A stretch of 64,000 nucleotides of DNA, taken from contig NZ_KB898355.1 in assembly GCF_000377565.1 (NCBI RefSeq), positions 310,001 through 374,000 on the forward strand, in the 5' to 3' direction. Below the pieces are notes generated by a model. The model was not told where the DNA came from, ran no database searches, and saw only the letters and a list, made by a program, of their open reading frames with translations. The DNA comes from Rhizobium sp. 2MFCol3.1 (GTDB lineage: Bacteria > Pseudomonadota > Alphaproteobacteria > Rhizobiales > Rhizobiaceae). The position numbers and the translations under genes were made by a program. Within the stretch, counting starts at the first letter, position 1. Every line of letters starts with the position of its first letter. Shown one piece after another: positions 1 through 10,823 of this stretch.

Positions 1-252
1 GCGCTCGCCGATGGCGCTTTCGCCCGGTTTGGCGAAGTTGTGGAGCAGGTCGTTGTCGAGCTCCCCGATCATCGCGTGGCCGAAGACGGGACCAGTGATC
101 TCCGAGATCGTGCCGTCGAGCGAAAGAAGCGCGCGCTTTGGCGAGCGCAGGACGGACGTCTTGTAGCCGGGCGCAAAAGCCGGCGGATGCCAGCTGAGGT
201 CGCGGGCGAAGAAGGCGCCCGTCTCGGGCTTGCGGTTCGGTATTTCGGACAT
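1..252 (-). CDS. pcaH: Protocatechuate 3,4-dioxygenase beta subunit (5' part only)
   Basis: The first 84 codons are present; the gene runs off the left edge. PcaH carries the non-haem Fe(III) site that cleaves the ring of protocatechuate to beta-carboxy-muconate, working with PcaG in the cytoplasm. The visible N-terminus has the family's WHPPAFAPGYKTSVLRSP stretch (about residues 21-38) and the SEITGPVFGH stretch near residue 53. The iron ligands lie in the missing part. It is the third gene of a pcaDCH transcript, 9 bases after pcaC, and pcaG is expected beyond the edge. Identification rests on sequence recognition plus operon context. Confidence 0.9.
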   Translation of the reverse strand, partial: MSEIPNRKPETGAFFARDLSWHPPAFAPGYKTSVLRSPKRALLSLDGTISEITGPVFGHAMIGELDNDLLHNFAKPGESAIGER

Positions 253-261
253 GACTTCCTC

Positions 262-666
262 TCAAGCCGCCTTTTCGGCGTCCATCTGTTCGAAGACCTG
301 CTTGGCGATCTTGATCGCGTGATTTGCGGCCGGGACGCCGGCATAGATCGCGACGTGCAACAGCGCTTCGCAGACGTCGTCTCGGCTGGCGCCTGTGTTT
401 GATGTGGCGCGCACGTGCATGGCCACCTCGTCATCCTGTCCGAGTGCCGCGAGCAGCGCGATCGTGACGATGGAGCGCTCGCGCTTGGTCAATCCCGGGC
501 GCGACCAGACGTGCCCCCAAGCTGCTTCGGTGATCAGATCCTGAAAAGGCTTGTCGAACGCCGTCGCGACGGCTTCGGCGCGATCGACATGGCTGTCGCC
601 CAGAACGGCGCGGCGGGTCGCCATGCCTTGCCTGTAGCGCTCGGAGGCAAGCGGAGTGTCACTCAT
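262..666 (-). CDS. pcaC: 4-carboxymuconolactone decarboxylase
   Basis: This 134-residue cytoplasmic protein decarboxylates gamma-carboxymuconolactone to beta-ketoadipate enol-lactone. It has the compact all-helical carboxymuconolactone decarboxylase/AhpD-like fold; the WSRPGLTKRERSIVTIALLA stretch and the following H-x-R and AIYAGVPAANHA segments are characteristic. I chose the ATG at 666, with a GGAA-type ribosome site just upstream; another ATG at 678 would add four residues. The start overlaps the end of pcaD by 8 bases, suggesting translational coupling. Length matches free-standing PcaC rather than the PcaD-PcaC fusions of some bacteria. Confidence 0.93.
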   Translation of the reverse strand: MSDTPLASERYRQGMATRRAVLGDSHVDRAEAVATAFDKPFQDLITEAAWGHVWSRPGLTKRERSIVTIALLAALGQDDEVAMHVRATSNTGASRDDVCEALLHVAIYAGVPAANHAIKIAKQVFEQMDAEKAA

Positions 667-1468
667 GAGCTTTTCCATCTAATGCGAAGTCGATGAATGC
701 GCGGATCACCGCCGTCAGCGCCTCGGGCTGCTCGACGCAGGGAATATGGCCGGCATCGCGGATGATCTCGTAGCGAGCGTTGGGGATCAGCTGCGCCAGC
801 GATTTGACGAGGTCGGGCGGCGTCGAGCCGTCCCGGTCACCGACGATGCAGATCGTCGGCACGGTGATCGCCTTCGCCGCTTCGGTAAAATCGGCATCGC
901 GCACGGCAGCGCAGGTGGCGACGTAGCCGGCCACCGGTTGGCGGACGAGCATGTTGCAATAGCCGTTATAGGCGGTGTTTTCGGGGCGGCGGAAAGCCGG
1001 TGTGAACCAGCGCTCCATGATGGCATCGCACATGCTGTCGATGCCATTTTGTTCGATGGCCGAGATACGCTTGTTCCAGCTGTCGGCGGTGCCGATCTTG
1101 TGGGCCGTGTCGCAGAGGATAAGCGCGCTGACGAGATCCGGCCGCTGCCGGTAGAGCGACTGGGCAATCAACCCACCGACCGAGAGCCCGCAGATGATCG
1201 CCTTCTTGATCTCAAGCGTTTCGAGTAAGCCGATCAGGTCCGAGGCGTGGTCCTCGATCGTGTAGGGCGTCTGGCCGACATCGGAGAGTCCGTGGCCGCG
1301 CTTGTCATAGAGCAGTATGGCGAAATCGCCCGCCAGCCGGACGATAACGTCGCGCCAGATGCGGAAATCGGTGCCAAGCGAATTCGCAAAGACAAGAACC
1401 GGCTTGTCGGCCGGACCGCCGATAACCTGGTAGTGGATCGCGATGTCGTTGACGCGGGCAAACTGCAC
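659..1468 (-). CDS. pcaD: 3-oxoadipate enol-lactonase
   Basis: This 269-residue alpha/beta hydrolase opens beta-ketoadipate enol-lactone to beta-ketoadipate. The nucleophile elbow GLSVGG lies near residue 95, an acidic residue in the VGDRDGST segment and the late histidine in DAGHIPCVEQP complete the triad. I chose the GTG at 1466-1468 because an AGGAGG ribosome site lies 8 bases upstream and the family begins at this QFARVNDIAIHY segment; the open frame upstream of it has no family similarity. First gene of the pcaDCH transcript, divergent from pcaQ, which is expected to activate it. Confidence 0.93.
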   Translation of the reverse strand: MQFARVNDIAIHYQVIGGPADKPVLVFANSLGTDFRIWRDVIVRLAGDFAILLYDKRGHGLSDVGQTPYTIEDHASDLIGLLETLEIKKAIICGLSVGGLIAQSLYRQRPDLVSALILCDTAHKIGTADSWNKRISAIEQNGIDSMCDAIMERWFTPAFRRPENTAYNGYCNMLVRQPVAGYVATCAAVRDADFTEAAKAITVPTICIVGDRDGSTPPDLVKSLAQLIPNARYEIIRDAGHIPCVEQPEALTAVIRAFIDFALDGKAHE

Positions 1469-1538
1469 TGGAAACTCCTCCTGACAGGAAATTGAATGTT
1501 TAATCTGGTTAGGTAAAATGATATTTCGTGGCGATCCT

Positions 1539-1554
1539 ATAACTTCAGAGTTAT
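1539..1554. promoter_or_regulatory. Candidate PcaQ operator between pcaD and pcaQ
   Basis: ATAACT-TCAG-AGTTAT is a perfect dyad with 6-base arms and a 4-base spacer. It lies 8 bases before pcaQ and about 70 bases before pcaD. The ATAAC...GTTAT form and position fit a LysR-type site. PcaQ sites in related rhizobia have been described as ATAACC-N4-GGTTAA (from memory), so this differs in the inner bases. A second partial element, TTAATCTGGTTAGG, lies at 1499-1512. Confidence 0.65.
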
Positions 1555-1561
1555 GTAAGAG

Positions 1562-4908
<3,347 letters not shown>

Positions 4909-4912
<4 letters not shown>

Positions 4913-5601
4913 GCTTCACCTCCCGAAAGCGTCGGCACGATCAGATCCAGGACCGGTCCGTCGATATGCAGCTTTGCGCCGGTCATGGCCTGCAGATCTT
5001 CGATCGCCAGATCCGGCAGCTTTTCTCGAAGCACAAAATGGCCGTCCGCAATGTCGATCACCGCGTGGCTGGTATAGATGCGGGTGATGCAGCCGACGCC
5101 GGTCAGTGGGAAGGTGCACTTCTCGACGAGCTTCGGCTCGCCATTTTTGGTTACATGTTCGGTGATGACGAAGGCCTGTCGGGCGCCGTGCACGAGGTCC
5201 ATCGCGCCGCCCACGGCGGGCACGCCCTTGGAGCCCACCCGCCAATTGGCGAGGTCACCGTTCTCGGCAACCTGGTAGGCCCCCAGGATCGCGACATCGA
5301 GATGGCCGCCGCGTACCATGGCGAAGCTGTCGGCGTGGTGAAAGAAGGCGGCGCCGGGTTTCAGGGTTACGGCGCGTTTGCCCGCGTTGATCAGATCCCA
5401 ATCCTCTTCGCCCGCCGGCGGCGCCTCGCCGAAGTCGAGAACGCCGTTCTCCGTATGAAAGATCGCCTGTCTGCCGGGCGGCTGGTAACGCGCCACCATC
5501 TCGGGAAAGCCGATGCCGAGATTGACATAGGCGCCATCAGCGATGTCCTGCGCTGCACGCCAGGCGATCTGCGCGTTCGAGAGCTTGTTATCGTTGCTCA
5601 T
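4909..5601 (-). CDS. pcaJ: 3-oxoadipate CoA-transferase subunit B
   Basis: This 230-residue beta subunit works with PcaI to transfer CoA from succinyl-CoA to beta-ketoadipate. It carries the family's N-terminal AYVNLGIGFPEMVARY segment and the ENGVLDFGEAPP segment, whose glutamate (about residue 50) is the expected covalent carrier. I chose the ATG at 5601 (MSNDNKLSNAQ), which overlaps the pcaI stop by 4 bases; upstream codons in the longer frame lie inside pcaI in another frame. Confidence 0.93.
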
Positions 5602-6305
5602 GGGTGTGTCGCTCCCTCGCGGATAAGCTCTTCTTCCTGTTTGGGATTTGCAATTTCGACGACGCGATCGACGAAGATGCCGGGGGTCACGACGTGCTCG
5701 GGGTCGATGCCGCCAGGGGGCACGAGGCTCGAAACCTGGACAACCGTCTGCTCGGCCGCCATGCACATCAGCGGATTGAAGTTGCGGCCGGCCTTGCGAT
5801 AGGTGAGGTTGCCATGGGTGTCGCCGACATGCGCCTTGACGATCGCGAAATCGGCCTTCAGCCAGCGTTCCTGCACATAGGGCCGGCCGTCGAACTCGGC
5901 GATGACCTTGCCCTGCGCGAGTTCGGTTCCGTAGCCTGTCGGCGTATAGAATGCCGGGATGCCGGCGCCGCCGGCGCGGATACGTTCAGCAAGTGTTCCC
6001 TGCGGCACAAGCTCCAGCTCTATCTCGCCGGCAAGATACCGGTCTGTGAAGGCGCGCGGGTCGGACGAGCGGGGGAAGGAGCAGATCATCTTGCGGACCA
6101 TGCCCGCATCGATCATCGCCGCGATGCCGATCCGTCCGTTGCCGGCGTTGTTGTTGATAACGGTCAGGTTCCGAGGCCCCTTGTCGATCAGCGCATGGAT
6201 CAATTCGATCGGGGCGCCGGAGCCGCCGAAGCCGCCGATCATTACGATTGCTCCATCGCCAATCCCGTCGACCGCTTCGGCCGCGCTTCGCACTGTCTTG
6301 TCCAT
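5598..6305 (-). CDS. pcaI: 3-oxoadipate CoA-transferase subunit A
   Basis: This 235-residue alpha subunit is the partner of PcaJ in the CoA-transferase that activates beta-ketoadipate. The N-terminal GAIVMIGGFGGSGAPIELIHAL segment and the later GTLAERIRAGGAGIPAFYTPTG segment are typical of SCOT/PcaI alpha chains. The ATG at 6305 has a GGAGG ribosome site 5 bases upstream, which fixes the start well inside the longer open frame. It is the first gene of the pcaI-J-F-pobA transcript, divergent from pcaR. Confidence 0.93.
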   Translation of the reverse strand: MDKTVRSAAEAVDGIGDGAIVMIGGFGGSGAPIELIHALIDKGPRNLTVINNNAGNGRIGIAAMIDAGMVRKMICSFPRSSDPRAFTDRYLAGEIELELVPQGTLAERIRAGGAGIPAFYTPTGYGTELAQGKVIAEFDGRPYVQERWLKADFAIVKAHVGDTHGNLTYRKAGRNFNPLMCMAAEQTVVQVSSLVPPGGIDPEHVVTPGIFVDRVVEIANPKQEEELIREGATHP

Positions 6306-6379
6306 CGATCCTCCATCGCCGCCTGTCACCGGCAGCGCGTCGATTTTTAGGGGAGGGCGGTGTGGACGGCAATCTTGTT

Positions 6380-6414
6380 TGTGCGGTATGTAATATTTGT
6401 TCGAATATCGCACA
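6380..6414. promoter_or_regulatory. Candidate PcaR operator between pcaI and pcaR
   Basis: TGTGCGGTAT at 6380-6389 and ATATCGCACA at 6405-6414 form an inverted repeat that matches at 9 of 10 positions, separated by 15 bases. The right arm ends 13 bases before the pcaR start. The whole dyad sits in the only divergent promoter region available to pcaIJF and pcaR, as expected for an IclR-family regulator controlling both. Confidence 0.6.
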
Positions 6415-6427
6415 TTGGGGACGACAC

Positions 6428-7189
6428 ATGCAGGTGAAGGAACGTGACATCATGGGTGGCCTCGCCAAGGGGCTGAAGGTGATCGAGGCGTTCACAGCCG
6501 AGCACCCGCGTCTCAGCATCTCTGAGGCTGCTGACATATCGGGTTACGACCGCGCCACGACGCGGCGATGCCTTCTGACTTTGGCGGAGCTTGGCTACTG
6601 CGCCTATGACGGCAAGTATTTCACGGTGACACCGCGCGTGCTGCGGCTTGGCGCCGGATGCCTAGCCTCCATGCCGCTGCCGCGCATCGTTCAGCCATGG
6701 CTGGACCAACTGTCGGAGGAAATCGGCCAAAGCACGTCAGTCTCGATCCTCGATGATGCCGAGATCGTCTACGTGGCGCGCGCATCGCAGCGCCGGGTGA
6801 TGTCGATCGCATTGATGCCGGGATCGCGACTTCCCGCCTATTGCACGTCGATGGGACGCGTTCTTTTGGCCGCACTTCCTTCGGAGCGGGCGCTGGAATT
6901 GCTTTCGGCCGAACCGCTCGCGCAAAGAACGGCGAGAACGCAGACCGATGTGGGTGAACTCCAACGCATCCTGCAGGACGTCAAAGCCGCCGGCTACGCC
7001 TCCATCGACCAGGAGGTCGAGATCGGCCTCAGGTCGGTCGCAGTGCCGCTGGTCGGCGCGCGCGGGCAAACGCTGGCAGCGCTGAATGTCGGCCTTGCGG
7101 CGACGGAAGAGCCGATGCAGACGATGGTATCGCGCTATCTTCCGGCGCTGCTGCGGATAAAGGCCGAGCTGAGCGGAATTCTGGTCTAG
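6428..7189 (+). CDS. pcaR: IclR-family regulator of the beta-ketoadipate genes
   Basis: This 253-residue IclR-type protein has an N-terminal winged helix (about residues 9-70: MGGLAKGLKVIEAF, then SISEAADISGYDRATTRRCL) and a C-terminal effector domain with the YCTSMGRVLLAAL segment. The PcaR/PcaU branch regulates pcaIJF in response to beta-ketoadipate or protocatechuate; the divergent arrangement here fits that. I chose the ATG at 6428; ATG 6452 (MGGLAKG) is an alternative, and the longer upstream frame overlaps the pcaI coding sequence. Confidence 0.9.
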   Translation: MQVKERDIMGGLAKGLKVIEAFTAEHPRLSISEAADISGYDRATTRRCLLTLAELGYCAYDGKYFTVTPRVLRLGAGCLASMPLPRIVQPWLDQLSEEIGQSTSVSILDDAEIVYVARASQRRVMSIALMPGSRLPAYCTSMGRVLLAALPSERALELLSAEPLAQRTARTQTDVGELQRILQDVKAAGYASIDQEVEIGLRSVAVPLVGARGQTLAALNVGLAATEEPMQTMVSRYLPALLRIKAELSGILV

Positions 7190-7192
7190 CCC

Positions 7193-7870
7193 TCAGTTGT
7201 CCTGCTTCAGCAGACCGCGCGCGAGCGCATGCTCGACACCGCCTTCGATATGCGCGGCAAGGATTTGCTTGGCCGCATCGGCATCGCGCCTGAGGGCTGC
7301 ATCGAGAAGCGCCTGATGCTCGCGCGACGCCACATCGCCGCGGTAAGATAGTGCGACCATCTGATAGCGCAGATACTTGTCGAAGATGACCGAGTGCGTT
7401 TCGATCAGGAGCTTGGAGCCACAGGCCGAAATCAGCGCCTGGTGAAACTCCCAGTCGTATCGCTTCCAGTCCTCGGCCCGGCTTGCGTCACCGGTCGCCA
7501 TCAGTCGTTCCAGGCTGGCAAGCTTGTAGTGGGCGGATACGAGGCGCGCTTCCCATTCCATGTCGCCTTGCGCGAAGGACTGCTCCAGCGCATGCGTCTC
7601 CAGGAGCAGCCGCAAGGCGGCGATCTCCCTGAGATCGGTAATGGAGACGGGGCACACCTGAAACCCTCGCTGCCCCTCCGCCAGTACCAATCCTTCCGAG
7701 GAAAGACGGTTGAGGATCTCGCGCAATGTGCTGATCGAGGTCTCGTAGGATTCCTTCAGCGCATCCAGTTTCAATTTCTGGCCCGGTGCGAGCCGGCCGA
7801 AGATGATGTCGGCACGGATGCGGCGGTAGCTGCTCTCCGCGATGGTCTCGTTTACTGTCTGCTGCAACAT
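7193..7870 (-). CDS. GntR-family (FCD-type) regulator, copy 1
   Basis: This 225-residue FadR/FCD-type GntR regulator has a winged helix at about residues 10-72 (YRRIRADIIFGRLAPGQKLK, SISTLREILNRL) and a C-terminal all-helical ligand domain in which D-x3-H-type metal/effector residues are visible (YDWEFHQALISACG and the final AAHIEGGVEH). It is a clear paralogue of the divergent gene at 8029. The quinate/shikimate genes on either side suggest a role in sensing a hydroaromatic acid. A GTG one codon upstream of the chosen ATG is possible. The ligand is inferred only from position. Confidence 0.85.
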   Translation of the reverse strand: MLQQTVNETIAESSYRRIRADIIFGRLAPGQKLKLDALKESYETSISTLREILNRLSSEGLVLAEGQRGFQVCPVSITDLREIAALRLLLETHALEQSFAQGDMEWEARLVSAHYKLASLERLMATGDASRAEDWKRYDWEFHQALISACGSKLLIETHSVIFDKYLRYQMVALSYRGDVASREHQALLDAALRRDADAAKQILAAHIEGGVEHALARGLLKQDN

Positions 7871-7987
7871 CACGATGCTCTGCTATTTCGATGCGAACTG
7901 TGGTGTTCACGTTACCTCATTGTCACAACCGCTGAAATCCTATCGTCTGCCATATTTAAAAAAGACATAGGAAAGGCAATCTGCTGT

Positions 7988-8004
7988 ATGATTTTCCAAA
8001 TCAT
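7988..8004. promoter_or_regulatory. Candidate GntR operator
   Basis: ATGATTTTCCAAATCAT is a perfect dyad with 7-base arms and a 3-base spacer. It is 25 bases before the GntR gene at 8029 and about 118 bases before the divergent copy, in the only shared promoter region. Size and symmetry suit FCD-type GntR dimers. A degenerate relative (ACGATTTCTAAAAACTAT, about 10711-10728) lies in the promoter region of the quiC/ABC genes. Confidence 0.5.
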
Positions 8005-8028
8005 GGCGACTGGAGCCCGCGCAACGCA

Positions 8029-8703
8029 ATGCTGAAGAAAACTGGAGAGACGGCCGAAACCGTGAGCGAGGTCGTGTTTCGGCAGATCCGCCAGGACATC
8101 ATTTCCGGCATCTTGCCGCCGGGATCCAAGATCAGGCTGGAGCAGGCGCGCGAACGCTATTCGATCAGCGTCTCGCCGCTGCGGGAAATCCTCAGCCGAC
8201 TGACAACGGAAAATCTCGTCGTCGCCGAGGGGCAGAAGGGTTTCGAGGTCAGCCCGGCGTCGCGTCGCGAACTGCTCGAGCTTGCCGATCTCCGCGTGGT
8301 GCTCGAAACCCACGCGCTCGATCTCGCCTTTACTGCTGGCGATCTCGAGTGGGAGGCCTCCATCGTTGCTGCGCATCACAAGCTGGCGGCCGCGGAACGG
8401 CGGCTTCTTGCCGGCGATGCCTCGCGCACTATTGAATGGGTGCGCTATGACTGGGAGTTCCACCAGGCGATCGTCTCGGCCTGCAATTCCGCGACGCTGA
8501 TGGCGACGCTCTCATCGGTCTTCGACCGCTTCCTGCGCTATCACATGCTGGCCGAGAGCTTCCGCGGCAAGCCGGTGGTCGAGGATCACCGCGCGCTCTT
8601 CGATTTCGCGCTTCGGCGCGATGCGGAACAGGCGAAGGCCGTGATCCGCCGACATGTGCATAGCGGGGTCGAGCACATCCTGAAGAGCGGCATCGTCGCC
8701 TGA
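8029..8703 (+). CDS. GntR-family (FCD-type) regulator, copy 2
   Basis: This 224-residue FCD-type GntR regulator has a winged helix at about residues 12-75 (FRQIRQDIISGILPPG, SVSPLREILSRL) and a C-terminal helical ligand-binding domain (YDWEFHQAIVSACN, RRHVHSGVEH). It aligns end to end with the divergent gene at 7193-7870, so the pair arose by tandem-inverted duplication or an equivalent event. It runs toward the convergent quiC gene. Why two related sensors are kept side by side is not clear; they could bind different pathway acids or form a heterodimer. Confidence 0.87.
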   Translation: MLKKTGETAETVSEVVFRQIRQDIISGILPPGSKIRLEQARERYSISVSPLREILSRLTTENLVVAEGQKGFEVSPASRRELLELADLRVVLETHALDLAFTAGDLEWEASIVAAHHKLAAAERRLLAGDASRTIEWVRYDWEFHQAIVSACNSATLMATLSSVFDRFLRYHMLAESFRGKPVVEDHRALFDFALRRDAEQAKAVIRRHVHSGVEHILKSGIVA

Positions 8704-8721
8704 TCGCGTACTATTCCTGGC

Positions 8722-10617
8722 CTAGTCGCTATCGCGCGGCAGGCCTTCCGGGCGCATCTGCTTTTTCAATGCCGAAATGCGGAAGATGGCATTGGCCGCG
8801 CCGTAGCCGCGATAGCCCTTGCGCTCGACGATCTCGAAGAAAAAGCCTTCGCCGTAGGTGCCGCTGTAGAGTTGGAAATACTCGCCGTGCTCATCGCGGT
8901 CGTAGAGGATGTTGTGTGCCTTCAGCCGCTCGGTGAGATCGGGATCCAGTCCGAAACGCGCCTCAACATCCCCGTAGTAGTTCGGCGAAATGTGCAATGG
9001 CTTGAAGCCGGCTTTTTGTAAGGCTTCGGCGGTGGCGAAGATATCGTCGGTGCTGAAGGCAAGATGCTGGATGCCCGATCCGAACTTTTCAGCGATGAAA
9101 TGTCCGGCGAGCGTCCGCCTGTTTTCCGCGCCGTTGAGCGTGATGCGCAGCGACCCTTCCTCGTTCTCGACCACCTGGCTGCGCACGACGCCACCTGGAT
9201 CGATGATATCGACCATCGGCGTCTTCTCGGTCGCGAAGATCGAGGTGTAGAAGAGCAGCCACGTCAGCATCTCGTCGTAGGCTACGGTCTGCGCGATATG
9301 GTCGATGCGCAGCAGACCTGCGCTCGAGGCCAATTGCTGTTCGTCGACGGGAATGAAGTCGACTTCCGCGAAGCGGCCGAGCGGCGAGGCTTCGTCGATC
9401 AGATAGACAATGCCGCCCCCGACGCCACGGATCGCCGGCAGCTCGAGTTCGCCTTCGGCGACCGGCTGCAGGAAGGGTTCTGCATTGAGTGCCACCGCGC
9501 GCCGGTGGGCCTCCCAGGCGTGGTTGACGACAAGCGCGAAGGCATAGGCCAACGTGCCGTGGACGGCGTATGCCGCGTTGGCAAAACCGGCCTGGTCGAT
9601 GTTGACGAGAATGCGGATGCCGCCCTGTTCGTAGAGGCTGACCTCCTTGCTGCGATGCTTGGCCGTCTTGCGAAAGCCCAGTACCTCAAGGATGCCGATC
9701 AGCTCGGCCGCATCGCCTTCATCGGCCGTAAACTCGACGAAGCCCACGCCTTTCACCGTTGCGCGGGGCGGCATGGGCTTTCCAATCGGCTTGTCGCCGC
9801 CGAGGCTGCGGCGCACCTGATCGCCCAGATAGATCAGCGAACGGTGGCCGTCGGCCGCGATCTCGCGCGTCGAGCCGCCACGGAACTGGTCGTTGAAGAT
9901 CTCCAGCGAATAGTAGCCGTCATAGCCGGTCGCGGCGATCGCGGATGTAAAGGCCGTCACCGGCAGGTCGCCTTCGCCGGGCATGTTGCGGAAGTGTCGC
10001 GACCAGTAGAGCAGGTCCATGTCGATCTGCGGCGCATCCGCCAGCTGGACGATGAAGATCTTCTCCTTCGGGATCGAGCGGATCGAATTGATGTCGATCT
10101 TGCGTGAGAGGCTGTGAAAGCTGTCCAGCACCAAGCCGATATTGTCGTGGTCGGCACGACGCACAATCTCCCAGGCGTCGCGGTGGTCATTGATGTGCCG
10201 ACCCCATGCTAGCGCCTCGTAGCCGACGCGCAATCCGCGTGCTGCTGCGCGTTCACCCAGTTCGCGAAAGTCGGCAGCCGCACGGTCGATGCCACCGAGC
10301 GAGGCAGAGGAGACGTTCGAGCAGACGAGGACGAGGTCCGTGCCGAGTTGCTGCATGATGTCGAACTTGCGTTCTGCGCGGTCGAAGGTGCGGCTGCGCA
10401 GCGGTTCCGGCATGCCCTCGAAATCACGGAACGGCTGGAACAGCGTGATCTTAAGTCCGAGATCGCCAGCCATCTTGCCGACATCGGCGGGGCTGCCGTC
10501 AAAGGCCAGGAAGTCGTTCTCGAAAATCTCCACGCCGTCAAAGCCCGCTCGCGCGATCGCTTCCAGCTTCTCCGGCAACTCGCCGCTGATCGAAACCGTC
10601 GCTATCGAGGTCTTCAT
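8722..10617 (-). CDS. quiC: 3-dehydroshikimate dehydratase, fused to an HPPD-like domain (QuiC1/QsuB type)
   Basis: This 631-residue protein is expected to dehydrate 3-dehydroshikimate to protocatechuate. Residues 1 to about 285 form a sugar-phosphate isomerase-like TIM barrel (MKTSIATVSISGELPEKLEA, GVEIFENDFLAF, YSLEIFND near the end). Residues about 295-631 resemble 4-hydroxyphenylpyruvate dioxygenase. Candidate metal ligands of that second domain are present: RIDHIAQTV, GIQHLAFSTDD and FFFEIVERKG. This two-domain layout is that of QuiC1 and QsuB. The ATG at 10617 follows a GGAGG site. It faces the ABC importer genes across a 206-base divergent promoter region and feeds the pca genes. Confidence 0.88.
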   Translation of the reverse strand: MKTSIATVSISGELPEKLEAIARAGFDGVEIFENDFLAFDGSPADVGKMAGDLGLKITLFQPFRDFEGMPEPLRSRTFDRAERKFDIMQQLGTDLVLVCSNVSSASLGGIDRAAADFRELGERAAARGLRVGYEALAWGRHINDHRDAWEIVRRADHDNIGLVLDSFHSLSRKIDINSIRSIPKEKIFIVQLADAPQIDMDLLYWSRHFRNMPGEGDLPVTAFTSAIAATGYDGYYSLEIFNDQFRGGSTREIAADGHRSLIYLGDQVRRSLGGDKPIGKPMPPRATVKGVGFVEFTADEGDAAELIGILEVLGFRKTAKHRSKEVSLYEQGGIRILVNIDQAGFANAAYAVHGTLAYAFALVVNHAWEAHRRAVALNAEPFLQPVAEGELELPAIRGVGGGIVYLIDEASPLGRFAEVDFIPVDEQQLASSAGLLRIDHIAQTVAYDEMLTWLLFYTSIFATEKTPMVDIIDPGGVVRSQVVENEEGSLRITLNGAENRRTLAGHFIAEKFGSGIQHLAFSTDDIFATAEALQKAGFKPLHISPNYYGDVEARFGLDPDLTERLKAHNILYDRDEHGEYFQLYSGTYGEGFFFEIVERKGYRGYGAANAIFRISALKKQMRPEGLPRDSD

Positions 10618-10823
10618 CTCGCTTATCCTCCCTGGCCGATATCGTCGTGACAATCATTATGACGAATGTCGTGAGAAGTTCAATTCAACGTTTGAAAATA
10701 GAAGTCTCATACGATTTCTAAAAACTATGTTGATTTATCGGTCCGTGTCAGGCAGTTTTGGTCTCACAGTCGGAGGAGAAGGAAGGCTGTGCGGTCGCAA
10801 CGACCATTGAGGAGGAGGAAAAG
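10618..10823. promoter_or_regulatory. Divergent promoter region of quiC and the ABC importer
   Basis: Between the two start codons lies AT-richer DNA. It holds the small palindrome TCATTATGA (about 10653-10661), set inside a GACA...TGTC pair, and the degenerate dyad ACGATTTCTAAAAACTAT near 10711, which resembles the GntR candidate site at 7988. I could not assign promoter boxes with confidence. A GGAGGAGG ribosome site precedes the gene at 10824. Confidence 0.4.

Noticed and set aside
9064..10107. 347-codon open frame on the plus strand inside quiC
   Set aside because: Fully antisense to the dehydratase gene and without recognisable motifs.
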